Assembly (NCBI GenBank): GCA_021790625.1
Contig: JAJYGL010000140.1
Location: forward strand, 8,131 to 24,734
Length of the DNA: 16,604 nucleotides
Direction of reading: 5' to 3'
Source: Pseudomonadota bacterium
GTDB taxonomy: Bacteria > Pseudomonadota > Gammaproteobacteria > Burkholderiales > Sulfuriferulaceae
Shown here: one piece after another, positions 1 through 5,959 of the stretch
How positions within the stretch are numbered: the stretch's first letter is position 1
Layout of the letters: each line of letters starts with the position of its first letter
Translations under genes and position numbers: made by a program
The notes under the pieces: model-generated
The model's database searches: none
Told to the model about the DNA's origin: nothing
What the model saw: the letters and a program-made list of their open reading frames with translations, nothing else

Positions 1-537
1 TCCATCACCGAGACCTTTGTGGCGGCCAAGTTTTATATCGATAACTGGCGCTGGCGCGGCGTGCCATTTTATTTACGCACCGGCAAACGTCTGGCAGAAA
101 CGCGCTCGATGGTGTCCATTCGTCTGCGCCATCCGCCGCAGCAATTGTTTCGCTCGACACCGCTGGAAAGCATTTCGCCGAACTGGATTATTTTATCCAT
201 TCAACCGGAAGAATCCATGCGCATGGAAGTGCACGTCAAGCAACCGGGGCTGGAAATGAATACCCGCGTGATTTCACTCAATGCCAGTTATCGTAAAGAT
301 GATGAAGTGCCGCTGGATGCCTATGAAACATTATTGCTGGATGTGGTGCATGGTGATCGCACCTTGTTCATTCGTTTCGATGAAGTGGAGTGGGCGTGGC
401 GAGTCGTCGACCCAATCCTGAAAAGCTGGGCGCAAGAACGGGATTTTATTCACACTTATCCGGCCGGCAGTTGGGGATTGTTTGAAGCCAATCGTTTGTT
501 TGATGCGGAAGACCAGGAGTGGCGTAACAGTCTGTGA
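1..537 (+). CDS. zwf: Glucose-6-phosphate 1-dehydrogenase, C-terminal part (5' end outside window)
   Basis: This enzyme oxidises glucose 6-phosphate to 6-phosphogluconolactone with NAD(P)+, the entry step of the cytosolic oxidative pentose phosphate and Entner-Doudoroff routes. The reading frame is open from base 1 to the TGA at 535-537 and gives 178 residues, roughly the last third of a family that is usually about 490 residues long. Recognisable family stretches are V-P-F-Y-L-R-T-G-K-R-L near the start, the region Q-P-E-E-S-M-R-M-E-V-H-V-K-Q-P-G, D-A-Y-E-T-L-L-L-D-V-V-H-G-D-R-T-L-F-I-R-x-D-E-V-E-x-A-W, and the C-terminal Y-P-A-G-S-W-G-L. All belong to the C-terminal substrate-binding and dimerisation domain; the NADP-binding Rossmann domain lies upstream of the window. 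The gene converges on the DegS-like protease gene. Identification is confident, and the start and upstream neighbours cannot be seen. Confidence 0.95.
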   Translation, partial: SITETFVAAKFYIDNWRWRGVPFYLRTGKRLAETRSMVSIRLRHPPQQLFRSTPLESISPNWIILSIQPEESMRMEVHVKQPGLEMNTRVISLNASYRKDDEVPLDAYETLLLDVVHGDRTLFIRFDEVEWAWRVVDPILKSWAQERDFIHTYPAGSWGLFEANRLFDAEDQEWRNSL

Positions 538-608
538 GCTTGCTGTGTAAGGGAAACACTGAATCCCGCCAGAGGCCACCGTTGCGACCATGTGGGAACA
601 GGTCAGCG

Positions 609-641
609 GTTCCTTGGTGTTTCCTTGGTGTTTCCTGGGGG
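609..641. repeat. 11-bp tandem repeat, about three copies, in the zwf/protease convergent junction
   Basis: Three consecutive 11-base units lie at 609-619, 620-630 and 631-641. The consensus is TTTCCTTGGTG; the first copy begins with G and the third drifts to TTTCCTGGGGG. Copies two and one/two boundaries contain GTGTTTCC (617-624 and 628-635), which is the exact reverse complement of GGAAACAC at 552-559, so either boundary could form the 3' arm of a hairpin closing most of the 108-bp junction. A weaker GGAAC/GTTCC pair (595-599 with 609-613) sits inside. There is no convincing T tract, so a terminator role for the two converging genes is possible but unproven. Confidence 0.6.
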
Positions 642-645
642 TTAG

Positions 646-1776
646 TCAGTGCTGGATTGGGCGTTGGCGTACGGTAACTTGTACATGGTCGAGGTGTCCG
701 TGATGGAGGGTATCGATTCGGACATTCTCGCCCGGCGTCAACGCGGCAATCTGGTTGAGTAGCGTCAAAGAATCTTCAATGGGCTCGTTGTTGACTTGCA
801 GCACGATGTCTCCAGGAATGATGCCCGCTTTGTTGGCTGGGCCTTTACGGAGTACGCCGGCAACCAGTACGCCATTGTTGCGGGGCAAATGTAACGATCG
901 CGCCATCTCCGGACTGATGTCCTGAACTTCAATGCCAATCCAGCCACGGATGACATGACCATGCGCAATGATTTGGCGCATGACGTTTGCGGCAAGGTTG
1001 GACGGGATGGCGAAACCAATCCCTTGCGAACCACCGGAACGCGAATAAATGGCGCTGTTGATGCCAATCAGATCGCCGTTGGTGTCAACCAGCGCGCCGC
1101 CAGAGTTGCCAGGGTTGATGGCAGCATCAGTCTGGATGAAATCTTCAAACGTGTTGATGCCCAGGTGTGAGCGTTTGAGTGCGCTGATGATGCCCATGGT
1201 GACGGTCTGCCCAACACCGAACGGGTCACCGATGGCGAGCACGACATCGCCGATGCTGACATCGTTCGATGGCGCGAAGGTAATGGCTGGCAAATGGTTG
1301 GTCTGGATTTTCAGTACTGCCAGATCTGTTTCCGGATCTGTGCCGACGACGGTGGCACGCAGTTTTCGTCCATCGTGCAGGGCAACCTGAATTTCATCGG
1401 CGGATTCGACGACGTGCTGGTTGGTGAGAATGTAGCCGTCAGCACTGACGATGACGCCAGACCCTAGATTGGTGCTGCGTTGAATGTGGTGTGATGACGG
1501 TTGGCGACGACCAAAAAACCGGCGCAGGAAAGGGTTGTCCGGAATTTCGCTTGGCGCACGCGTTGCTTTACTGGAAAAAACATTGACCACCGATGGAATG
1601 GCCTTGTGTGCAGCGTCACGGTAGGAAACGGGCGCGGCAGGGGTGGCGGCAACATGGCGCGGCAGTGCGGTAGTGGGTAACCAGGAACGCCATTCGGGGC
1701 GAAACAGGCTCATAACCAGTAGTACGCCGAGCGCGATGGTCGTGCTCTGGGCGAACAAGAGCCAGAATTTACGCAT
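646..1776 (-). CDS. DegS/AlgW-type trypsin-like serine protease with one PDZ domain
   Basis: This is a periplasmic HtrA-family protease of 376 residues, anchored to the inner membrane by one N-terminal segment (about residues 9-25). The chymotrypsin-fold catalytic triad is visible as H121 (T-N-Q-H-V-V), D151 (P-E-T-D-L-A-V-L) and S225 (N-P-G-N-S-G-G). A single PDZ domain occupies about residues 277-365. One PDZ domain, an uncleaved anchor and this length match DegS/AlgW rather than DegP/MucD, which have two PDZ domains. The residue 72-100 segment is proline- and arginine-rich and probably flexible. In the family these proteases sense misfolded outer-membrane proteins and cut an anti-sigma factor; no RseA or MucA gene is in the window, so that role is inferred. 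ATG at 1776 is preceded by no strong Shine-Dalgarno sequence. It is transcribed divergently from petABC. A generic DegQ-like role is the main alternative. Confidence 0.9.
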   Translation of the reverse strand: MRKFWLLFAQSTTIALGVLLVMSLFRPEWRSWLPTTALPRHVAATPAAPVSYRDAAHKAIPSVVNVFSSKATRAPSEIPDNPFLRRFFGRRQPSSHHIQRSTNLGSGVIVSADGYILTNQHVVESADEIQVALHDGRKLRATVVGTDPETDLAVLKIQTNHLPAITFAPSNDVSIGDVVLAIGDPFGVGQTVTMGIISALKRSHLGINTFEDFIQTDAAINPGNSGGALVDTNGDLIGINSAIYSRSGGSQGIGFAIPSNLAANVMRQIIAHGHVIRGWIGIEVQDISPEMARSLHLPRNNGVLVAGVLRKGPANKAGIIPGDIVLQVNNEPIEDSLTLLNQIAALTPGENVRIDTLHHGHLDHVQVTVRQRPIQH

Positions 1777-1808
1777 AGAAGCAAAAAATTGTAGTGTAAA
1801 CGGGATGA

Positions 1809-1837
1809 ATTATACAGGAGCGCGAGTCGCGTATTGA
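1809..1837 (-). promoter_or_regulatory. Predicted sigma70 promoter for the DegS-like protease gene
   Basis: Read on the minus strand, a perfect -10 hexamer TATAAT (plus-strand 1809-1814) is preceded after 17 bp by TCAATA (1832-1837), which matches three of six positions of the -35 consensus. Predicted transcription would start near 1802, giving a short leader of about 25 nt before the ATG at 1776. The distance and orientation fit, but the -35 element is weak. Confidence 0.5.
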
Positions 1838-1945
1838 TAATTTTAAAGAGAAAAAAGGCATGTATCGGTGAAACAAGTCACAGTGATGCAAAATTAGCTT
1901 TTTATTTTGTTAAAAAAATAGGTAAAATGGCAAGGTTTTTAATCG

Positions 1946-1960
1946 GGTTATTCGATAACC
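1946..1960. promoter_or_regulatory. Perfect inverted repeat GGTTAT-TCG-ATAACC upstream of petA
   Basis: Six bases pair perfectly across a three-base centre. The site lies about 125 bp before the petA start, between the two candidate -10 elements of the petABC promoter region. It could be a binding site for a dimeric regulator or a small leader hairpin. No named regulator is recognised from the motif. Confidence 0.3.
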
Positions 1961-2083
1961 GGTTTGCGCTATATTTTTTTGGCGCGGGGTGGTCGCTGTT
2001 GCCAGTTATCTTGTCGGTTACTTTGGCTTTTGGTAATTGATGGCAGTCTGCCTGGTTTTTGGCGTAATCTTTCATAAGGATGG

Positions 2084-2683
2084 ATGATGATGAATCAGCA
2101 AGTGGATCGCAGCAAACGCCGCTTTCTTGTTGCAGCCACGACGGTTGTTGGTGGCGCGGCGGGTGTGGTGGCGTTGACCCCTTTTGTGTTGAGTATGATG
2201 CCCAGCGAACGGGCCAAGGCTGCTGGTGCTCCTGTCGAGGTTGACATTAGTAAGGTAGAGCCCGGTATGCAGTTGGCTATTGCCTGGCAGGGAAAACCGG
2301 TCTGGGTGGTCAACCGTACACCGGCGATGCTGTCCAAGTTGCCTGGTCTGGCACCGAAACTGGTGGATCCGAACTCGGATGTGCCGCAACAGCCGCCATA
2401 CTGCAAAAATGTGAACCGTTCCATCAAACCGGAGTATTTGGTCGTGGTCGGTATCTGTACCCATCTGGGTTGTTCTCCGACGTTTCGCCCGGAATTGGGG
2501 GCACCGGATTTAGGCGCAGATTGGCCCGGTGGCTGGCTCTGTCCTTGCCACGGTTCGCGTTACGACCTGTCGGCACGCGTGTTTAAAAACATGCCAGCAC
2601 CGATGAATATGCTGGTTCCGCCGCATTATTACATGAGCGATAGCCGAATTCTGGTCGGCGAAAGCACCAAAAAGGGGGCGTAA
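2084..2683 (+). CDS. petA: Ubiquinol-cytochrome c reductase, Rieske iron-sulfur subunit
   Basis: The [2Fe-2S] subunit of the bc1 complex takes the first electron from quinol at the Qo site and carries it to cytochrome c1. The product has 199 residues, normal for beta-proteobacteria. An N-terminal twin-arginine motif (S-K-R-R-F-L, residues 10-15) precedes the single membrane anchor (about 16-38), fitting Tat-dependent insertion of the folded head domain. Cluster ligands are C125 and H127 in C-T-H-L-G-C and C153 and H156 in C-P-C-H-G-S; C130 and C155 form the expected disulfide. A G-A-P-D-L-G-A-D-W-P-G-G insertion between the boxes is typical of beta/gamma-proteobacterial Rieske proteins. Three ATG codons occur in a row at 2084-2092; the first lies right behind the AAGGATGG ribosome-binding stretch, so any of them could be used. 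It is the first gene of petABC, 3 bp before petB. Confidence 0.96.
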   Translation: MMMNQQVDRSKRRFLVAATTVVGGAAGVVALTPFVLSMMPSERAKAAGAPVEVDISKVEPGMQLAIAWQGKPVWVVNRTPAMLSKLPGLAPKLVDPNSDVPQQPPYCKNVNRSIKPEYLVVVGICTHLGCSPTFRPELGAPDLGADWPGGWLCPCHGSRYDLSARVFKNMPAPMNMLVPPHYYMSDSRILVGESTKKGA

Positions 2684-2686
2684 GCA

Positions 2687-3910
2687 ATGAGCGCAATGCA
2701 AAAAATGATGGGCTGGATAGATGACCGTTTTCCATTGACAGCAACCTGGAAGGCACATTTATCTGAATACTATGCACCAAAGAATTTTAATTTCTGGTAT
2801 TTCTTTGGTTCGCTGGCATTACTGGTACTGGTCAATCAGATCTTCACCGGTATTTTTCTGACCATGAACTACAAACCCGATACCGCGTTGGCTTTTGGCT
2901 CCGTGGAATACATCATGCGGGACGTGGACTGGGGTTGGTTGATTCGTTACATGCACTCGGTGGGCGCTTCCATGTTTTTTGTGGTGGTGTATCTGCATAT
3001 GTTCCGCGGACTGATTTATGGTTCATACCGTAAACCACGCGAACTGGTGTGGATTTTCGGCATGATGATTTATCTGGCGCTGATGGCTGAAGCGTTCATG
3101 GGTTATCTGCTGCCTTGGGGCCAAATGTCGTTCTGGGGCGCACAGGTCATCATCTCCCTGTTTACCGCCATACCGGTGATTGGTGACGCTTTGAGTACCT
3201 GGATCCGTGGCGACTTCGTGGTGTCTGATGCCACGCTGAATCGCTTCTTTGCGTTCCATGTGATTGCCATTCCCCTGGTTCTGCTGGGTCTGGTGGTAGC
3301 GCATATCATCGCGTTGCACGAAGTGGGATCCAACAATCCGGAAGGCATCGAAATCAAAAAGGTCAAAGACCCTGTCACACACATTCCGCTGGATGGCATC
3401 CCGTTCCACCCGTACTATACCGTTAAGGATATTGTGGGCGTGGTCGTGTTCTTGATGGTATTTTCTGCCATCATTTTCTTTGCCCCGGAAATGGGTGGCT
3501 GGTTCCTTGAGCCCGACAACTTCATTCCGGCCAATCCGATGAAAACGCCACCACACATCGTGCCGCTGTGGTATTTCACGCCGTTTTATGCGCTGTTGCG
3601 TGCAGTGCCCAATAAGCTGTTTGGTGTGATTGGAATGGGAGCTGCCGTGTTGATTATGGCTTTCCTGCCGTGGCTGGATCGCGCCAAAGCGAAATCCATC
3701 CGTTATCGCGGGCCCATTTACAAAACCTTCCTGACGTTGTTCGTGATCAGTTTTATTGGTCTGGGTTATCTGGGCACCAAAGAGCCAACCCCGGTTCATA
3801 ACATATTTGCACGGATTTTTGGCATCATCTATTTTGCCTTCTTCCTGTTGATGCCATTGTATACCTCGATTGAGAAAACCAAACCTGTACCAGAAAGGAT
3901 TCCTGAATAA
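2687..3910 (+). CDS. petB: Ubiquinol-cytochrome c reductase, cytochrome b subunit
   Basis: This is the membrane core of the bc1 complex, with 407 residues and eight predicted helices, carrying hemes bL and bH and the Qo and Qi quinone sites. The four axial histidines are H90 and H104 in helix B and H191 and H206 in helix D. The second pair is spaced by 15 residues, compared with 14 in mitochondrial cytochrome b. Other family signatures are L-P-W-G-Q-M-S-F-W-G-A at about 142-152 and H-E-V-G-S-N-N-P at 211-218. The Qo motif, P-E-W-Y in mitochondria and alpha-proteobacteria and typically P-V-W-Y in beta/gamma-proteobacteria, is P-L-W-Y here (293-296), so the catalytic glutamate is absent as usual for these groups. 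A purine-rich AAGGGGG ribosome binding stretch lies in the end of petA. Its TAA stop shares one base with the petC ATG, indicating translational coupling. Confidence 0.97.
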   Translation: MSAMQKMMGWIDDRFPLTATWKAHLSEYYAPKNFNFWYFFGSLALLVLVNQIFTGIFLTMNYKPDTALAFGSVEYIMRDVDWGWLIRYMHSVGASMFFVVVYLHMFRGLIYGSYRKPRELVWIFGMMIYLALMAEAFMGYLLPWGQMSFWGAQVIISLFTAIPVIGDALSTWIRGDFVVSDATLNRFFAFHVIAIPLVLLGLVVAHIIALHEVGSNNPEGIEIKKVKDPVTHIPLDGIPFHPYYTVKDIVGVVVFLMVFSAIIFFAPEMGGWFLEPDNFIPANPMKTPPHIVPLWYFTPFYALLRAVPNKLFGVIGMGAAVLIMAFLPWLDRAKAKSIRYRGPIYKTFLTLFVISFIGLGYLGTKEPTPVHNIFARIFGIIYFAFFLLMPLYTSIEKTKPVPERIPE

Positions 3911-4620
3911 TGAAGAAATTGCTAATCGCGCTGCTATTTGCGCCACTGACAGTATTCGCTTCAGATGAAGGTGTGTATCTGGACAAGGCACCGGTTAACC
4001 TGAGTGACTATCCATCCATCCAGCGAGGGGCGAAAATTTTTACCAATTATTGCCTGAGCTGTCATAGTGCTCAATACATGCGCTATAACCGGATGGTGGA
4101 TATTGGTCTGACCAAAGATCAGATTAAAAAGAACTTGATGTTTGCCACGGATAATGTGGGCAGCACCATGAAAATCGCCATGCGGCCGGAGGATGCAGCG
4201 AAATGGTTTGGCGTTCCGCCGCCCGATTTGTCTGTCATCGCCCGTTCACGCACACCAGACTGGATTTACACGTATTTGCGCAGCTTTTACCTGGACGACT
4301 CGCGTCCAACTGGTTGGAACAATACCGTGTTTGCCAATGTCGGCATGCCACATGTGTTGTGGACGTTGCAAGGTGAGCAGGTGTTGAAAAAGGCGGGTAA
4401 AGACGGAAGCAAGCCGGTTTTCGAATTGGTGAAACAGGGTAAGTTGACGCCGGACGAGTATGATGCCACCGTTGGAGACCTGGTCAATTATTTGACCTGG
4501 ATGTCCGAACCGGCAAGAATGAAACGTCTTGAAACCGGTGTTTACGTATTGCTGTTTTTAGGCATCTTCTTCATTCTGACCTATTTTCTGAAGAAAGAGT
4601 TCTGGAAAGACGTGCATTAA
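3910..4620 (+). CDS. petC: Ubiquinol-cytochrome c reductase, cytochrome c1 subunit
   Basis: Cytochrome c1 accepts electrons from the Rieske cluster and passes them to soluble cytochrome c. The 236-residue precursor has a Sec signal peptide (M-K-K followed by a hydrophobic core, probable cleavage after the alanine near residue 17), a C-L-S-C-H heme-attachment motif at 48-52, and M146 in V-G-M-P-H-V-L-W as the likely sixth heme ligand. A single C-terminal transmembrane helix (about 210-227) is followed by a charged cytoplasmic tail. The length is normal for the stand-alone beta-proteobacterial form and it is not fused to cytochrome b. The ATG overlaps the petB stop as TAATG, and the ribosome binding site AAAGGA lies inside the end of petB. 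It is the last gene of the pet operon; a structured 159-bp spacer separates it from sspA. Confidence 0.96.
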   Translation: MKKLLIALLFAPLTVFASDEGVYLDKAPVNLSDYPSIQRGAKIFTNYCLSCHSAQYMRYNRMVDIGLTKDQIKKNLMFATDNVGSTMKIAMRPEDAAKWFGVPPPDLSVIARSRTPDWIYTYLRSFYLDDSRPTGWNNTVFANVGMPHVLWTLQGEQVLKKAGKDGSKPVFELVKQGKLTPDEYDATVGDLVNYLTWMSEPARMKRLETGVYVLLFLGIFFILTYFLKKEFWKDVH

Positions 4621-4633
4621 TTTTGTTTGTTCT

Positions 4634-4650
4634 GATAACATGGTGTTATC
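4634..4650 (+). other. Short hairpin GATAACA-TGG-TGTTATC after petC
   Basis: A perfect 7-bp inverted repeat with a 3-base loop begins 14 nt after the petC stop codon. No T tract follows, so on its own it is not a normal intrinsic terminator. Its 3' arm (4644-4650) is also the start of the 5' arm of the longer hairpin at 4643-4695, so the two structures cannot form at once in the same RNA. This suggests either an alternative-fold switch or simply overlapping structure. Confidence 0.5.
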
Positions 4651-4702
4651 CGGGTGCTGGTTCGACTGTTGGTCGATGCGGTATTCGGGTAACACGGTTT
4701 TT
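4643..4702 (+). terminator. Probable intrinsic terminator of petABC: long hairpin plus five Ts
   Basis: In the RNA, bases 4643-4659 pair continuously with 4679-4695 (17 pairs, five of them G-U). A two-by-two internal loop follows, then a 5-bp TCGAC/GTCGA stem (4662-4666 with 4672-4676) with loop TGTTG. The 3' arm is followed two bases later by TTTTT (4698-4702). Because of the G-U pairs the structure is much better on the plus-strand RNA than on the minus strand, which supports a role for transcripts coming from petC. Confidence 0.55.
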
Positions 4703-4734
4703 CACGCCGGAGTAGTTTGATTACACTGGTTTTT

Positions 4735-4767
4735 GCCGACGGAAATTCCCGTCGGCGCTGTTGTTTT
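4735..4767 (+). terminator. GC-rich hairpin in the sspA leader (terminator or attenuator-like)
   Basis: GCCGACGG at 4735-4742 pairs perfectly with CCGTCGGC at 4749-4756 across the loop AAATTC, and the T-rich stretch GCTGTTGTTTT follows. The shape is that of an intrinsic terminator. It ends only 23 nt before the sspA start codon, leaving no room for a complete promoter between them. Any sspA messenger starting upstream must therefore contain it. It may be a second petABC terminator, an attenuator of sspA, or a stabilising leader hairpin. Confidence 0.5.
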
Positions 4768-4779
4768 GGGGTCTTGAAA

Positions 4780-5379
4780 ATGATGACGTTGTATTCCGGT
4801 AACAGTTGCCCTTATAGTCAGCGTTGCCGTATCGTATTGTTTGAAAAGGGCATGGATTTTGAAATCATTGATGTTGATTTGCAAAACAAGCCTGAAGATT
4901 TGGCGCTGATGAATCCATACAATCGAGTGCCTGTTCTCGTTGAGCGCGATTTGGTTTTGTATGAAGCCAATATCATCAATGAGTATATTGACGAACGTTT
5001 CCCGCACCCGCAATTGATGCCGGCTGATCCGGTGATGCGCGCTCGCGCCAGATTGTTCCTGTTTACGTTTGAGCAGGATTTGTTTGTGCATGTGAATGCG
5101 CTTGAGCGTGGCAATAAAGCCGCAGCGGATAAGGCGCGTATTGCGATTCGGGATAGCCTGACACAAATTTCCCCCATTTTTGCCAAACAGAAATTCATGT
5201 TGAACGACGAGTTTTCCATGCTTGATGTCGCCATCGCGCCTTTATTGTGGCGGTTGGAACATTACGATATCCAGTTATCACGCCAGGCGGCAAATTTGTT
5301 GAAATATGCTGAACGCTTGTTTAGTCGTCCGGCCTTTATCGACGCGCTGACACCAAATGAGAAAGCGATGCGCAAATGA
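4780..5379 (+). CDS. sspA: Stringent starvation protein A (GST-fold RNA polymerase-associated protein)
   Basis: SspA is a glutathione-S-transferase-fold protein without known transferase activity. In enterobacteria it binds sigma70 RNA polymerase and supports stationary-phase, acid-stress and phage-gene transcription. From the ATG at 4780 the product has 199 residues. The thioredoxin-like N-domain (1-77) opens with M-M-T-L-Y-S-G and carries C-P-Y-S-Q-R at 10-15; the helical C-domain fills the rest. F-P-H-P (74-77) is the surface pocket known to matter for polymerase contact in E. coli SspA. The frame stays open upstream to a TTG at 4717, but that part would translate the leader hairpin and does not resemble SspA, so 4780 (or the next ATG at 4783) is preferred; GGGGT lies just upstream as a modest ribosome binding site. 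It is followed by sspB after 24 bp, the usual pairing. Confidence 0.92.
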   Translation: MMTLYSGNSCPYSQRCRIVLFEKGMDFEIIDVDLQNKPEDLALMNPYNRVPVLVERDLVLYEANIINEYIDERFPHPQLMPADPVMRARARLFLFTFEQDLFVHVNALERGNKAAADKARIAIRDSLTQISPIFAKQKFMLNDEFSMLDVAIAPLLWRLEHYDIQLSRQAANLLKYAERLFSRPAFIDALTPNEKAMRK

Positions 5380-5403
5380 TGACAAGTATCGAAGGCTCAT
5401 GGC

Positions 5404-5868
5404 ATGTCTGACGCATCGACCAAACCGTATTTGATGCGTGCCATTTATGAGTGGTGCGTCGATCAATCATTTACCCCTTACATGACGGTGCAGGTCAATC
5501 ATCTGGCACGGGTTCCGATGGAATTCGTCCGGGATGGGCGCATTACCTTCAACATTTCACCTTCGGCGGCCAAAGGATTGGTGATAGATAATCACTGGGT
5601 CAGGTTTTCAGCCCGTTTTGGCGGTGTGGCGCGCAATATCGAAGTGCCTGTTGACACCGTTGAAAGTCTGTTTGCACGTGAGAATGGGCAAGGTTTGTCG
5701 TTTCAGGTACCAGATACGGCGGGAGATGAAACAGAAGAGGGTACGGCGCAAAATTTGGGGCCGTCGACCGCTGAAACCGTCATGAAGGATGAAGATAAAG
5801 ATGGCGATGGTACAGGGGGCGACGAGCCGCCGAAACCGGGACGGGCACATTTGCACGTCGTGAAATAA
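5404..5868 (+). CDS. sspB: ClpXP protease specificity-enhancing factor SspB
   Basis: SspB is a cytoplasmic adaptor that binds ssrA-tagged (ribosome-rescued) proteins and delivers them to the ClpXP protease. The 154-residue product shows the three expected parts. The first is a dimeric substrate-binding domain (about 5-105), with P-Y-L-M-R-A-I-Y-E-W at the start and A-R-F-G-G-V-A-R near 75-82. The second is an acidic, glycine-rich flexible linker (about 106-142, with repeated D/E-K-D-G-D-G). The third is a short C-terminal ClpX-binding tail ending in G-R-A-H-L-H-V-V-K, comparable to the L-R-V-V-K end of E. coli SspB. It is co-oriented with sspA and very likely co-transcribed. AAGG about 12 bp before the ATG is a loosely spaced ribosome binding site. 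The stop codon sits inside a perfect 13-bp tandem duplication that does not alter the protein. Confidence 0.93.
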   Translation: MSDASTKPYLMRAIYEWCVDQSFTPYMTVQVNHLARVPMEFVRDGRITFNISPSAAKGLVIDNHWVRFSARFGGVARNIEVPVDTVESLFARENGQGLSFQVPDTAGDETEEGTAQNLGPSTAETVMKDEDKDGDGTGGDEPPKPGRAHLHVVK

Positions 5869-5881
5869 CGTCGTGAAATAA
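5856..5881. repeat. Perfect 13-bp tandem duplication over the sspB stop codon
   Basis: The 13-mer CGTCGTGAAATAA occurs twice back to back (5856-5868 and 5869-5881). The first copy holds the last codons and the TAA of sspB; the second is noncoding. This looks like a recent slippage duplication that preserved the ClpX-binding tail, since translation stops in the first copy. Confidence 0.9.
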
Positions 5882-5882
5882 G

Positions 5883-5930
5883 GGAACCGTTGATTTATTC
5901 CACCAGACGGGAATATAAATCAGTGGTTTC
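5883..5930. terminator. Hairpin between convergent sspB and gltX, probable terminator
   Basis: In the plus-strand RNA, bases 5883-5896 pair with 5917-5930 (14 pairs, three of them G-U). The stem continues as ATTCC/GGAAT (5897-5901 with 5910-5914) past a two-base bulge, leaving an eight-base loop. A good T tract is missing on the plus side. On the minus strand the wobble pairs become mismatches, but CCTTATTT follows, so it may also serve gltX. The convergent position supports a termination role; efficiency is uncertain. Confidence 0.4.
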
Positions 5931-5959
5931 TACGGGCGTGGGCTCCCATGGCTCTGTTG

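Larger units (their letters stand above)
1777..2083. other. AT-rich divergent intergenic region upstream of petA
   Basis: This is a 307-bp spacer between two divergent genes, clearly richer in A and T than the flanking genes, as expected of a regulatory region. Besides the minus-strand promoter, a plausible petABC -10 is TAAAAT at 1923-1928 with a poor -35 (TTTATT, 1901-1906, 16-bp spacer); an alternative -10 is TATATT at 1970-1975. A perfect 6-bp inverted repeat lies at 1946-1960 and a short palindrome TCACAGTGA at 1878-1886. No FNR or CRP consensus site was found. An open frame starting with TTG at 1834 exists but has no ribosome binding site or recognisable product. Confidence 0.5.

Noticed and set aside
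1834..2040. 68-codon open frame in the divergent spacer, starting TTG, with a hydrophobic C-terminal half
   Set aside because: It has no ribosome binding site, lies in AT-rich regulatory DNA, overlaps the promoter elements and resembles no known protein; most likely chance.
3023..3991. 322-codon open frame antisense to petB and petC
   Set aside because: It is a shadow of strongly conserved cytochrome b coding sequence; its translation is His/Gln/Arg-rich and unlike a natural protein.
4717..4779. N-terminal extension of SspA from a TTG codon
   Set aside because: It would translate the GC-rich leader hairpin, and the added residues do not match the SspA family, which begins at M-x-L-Y-S-G.
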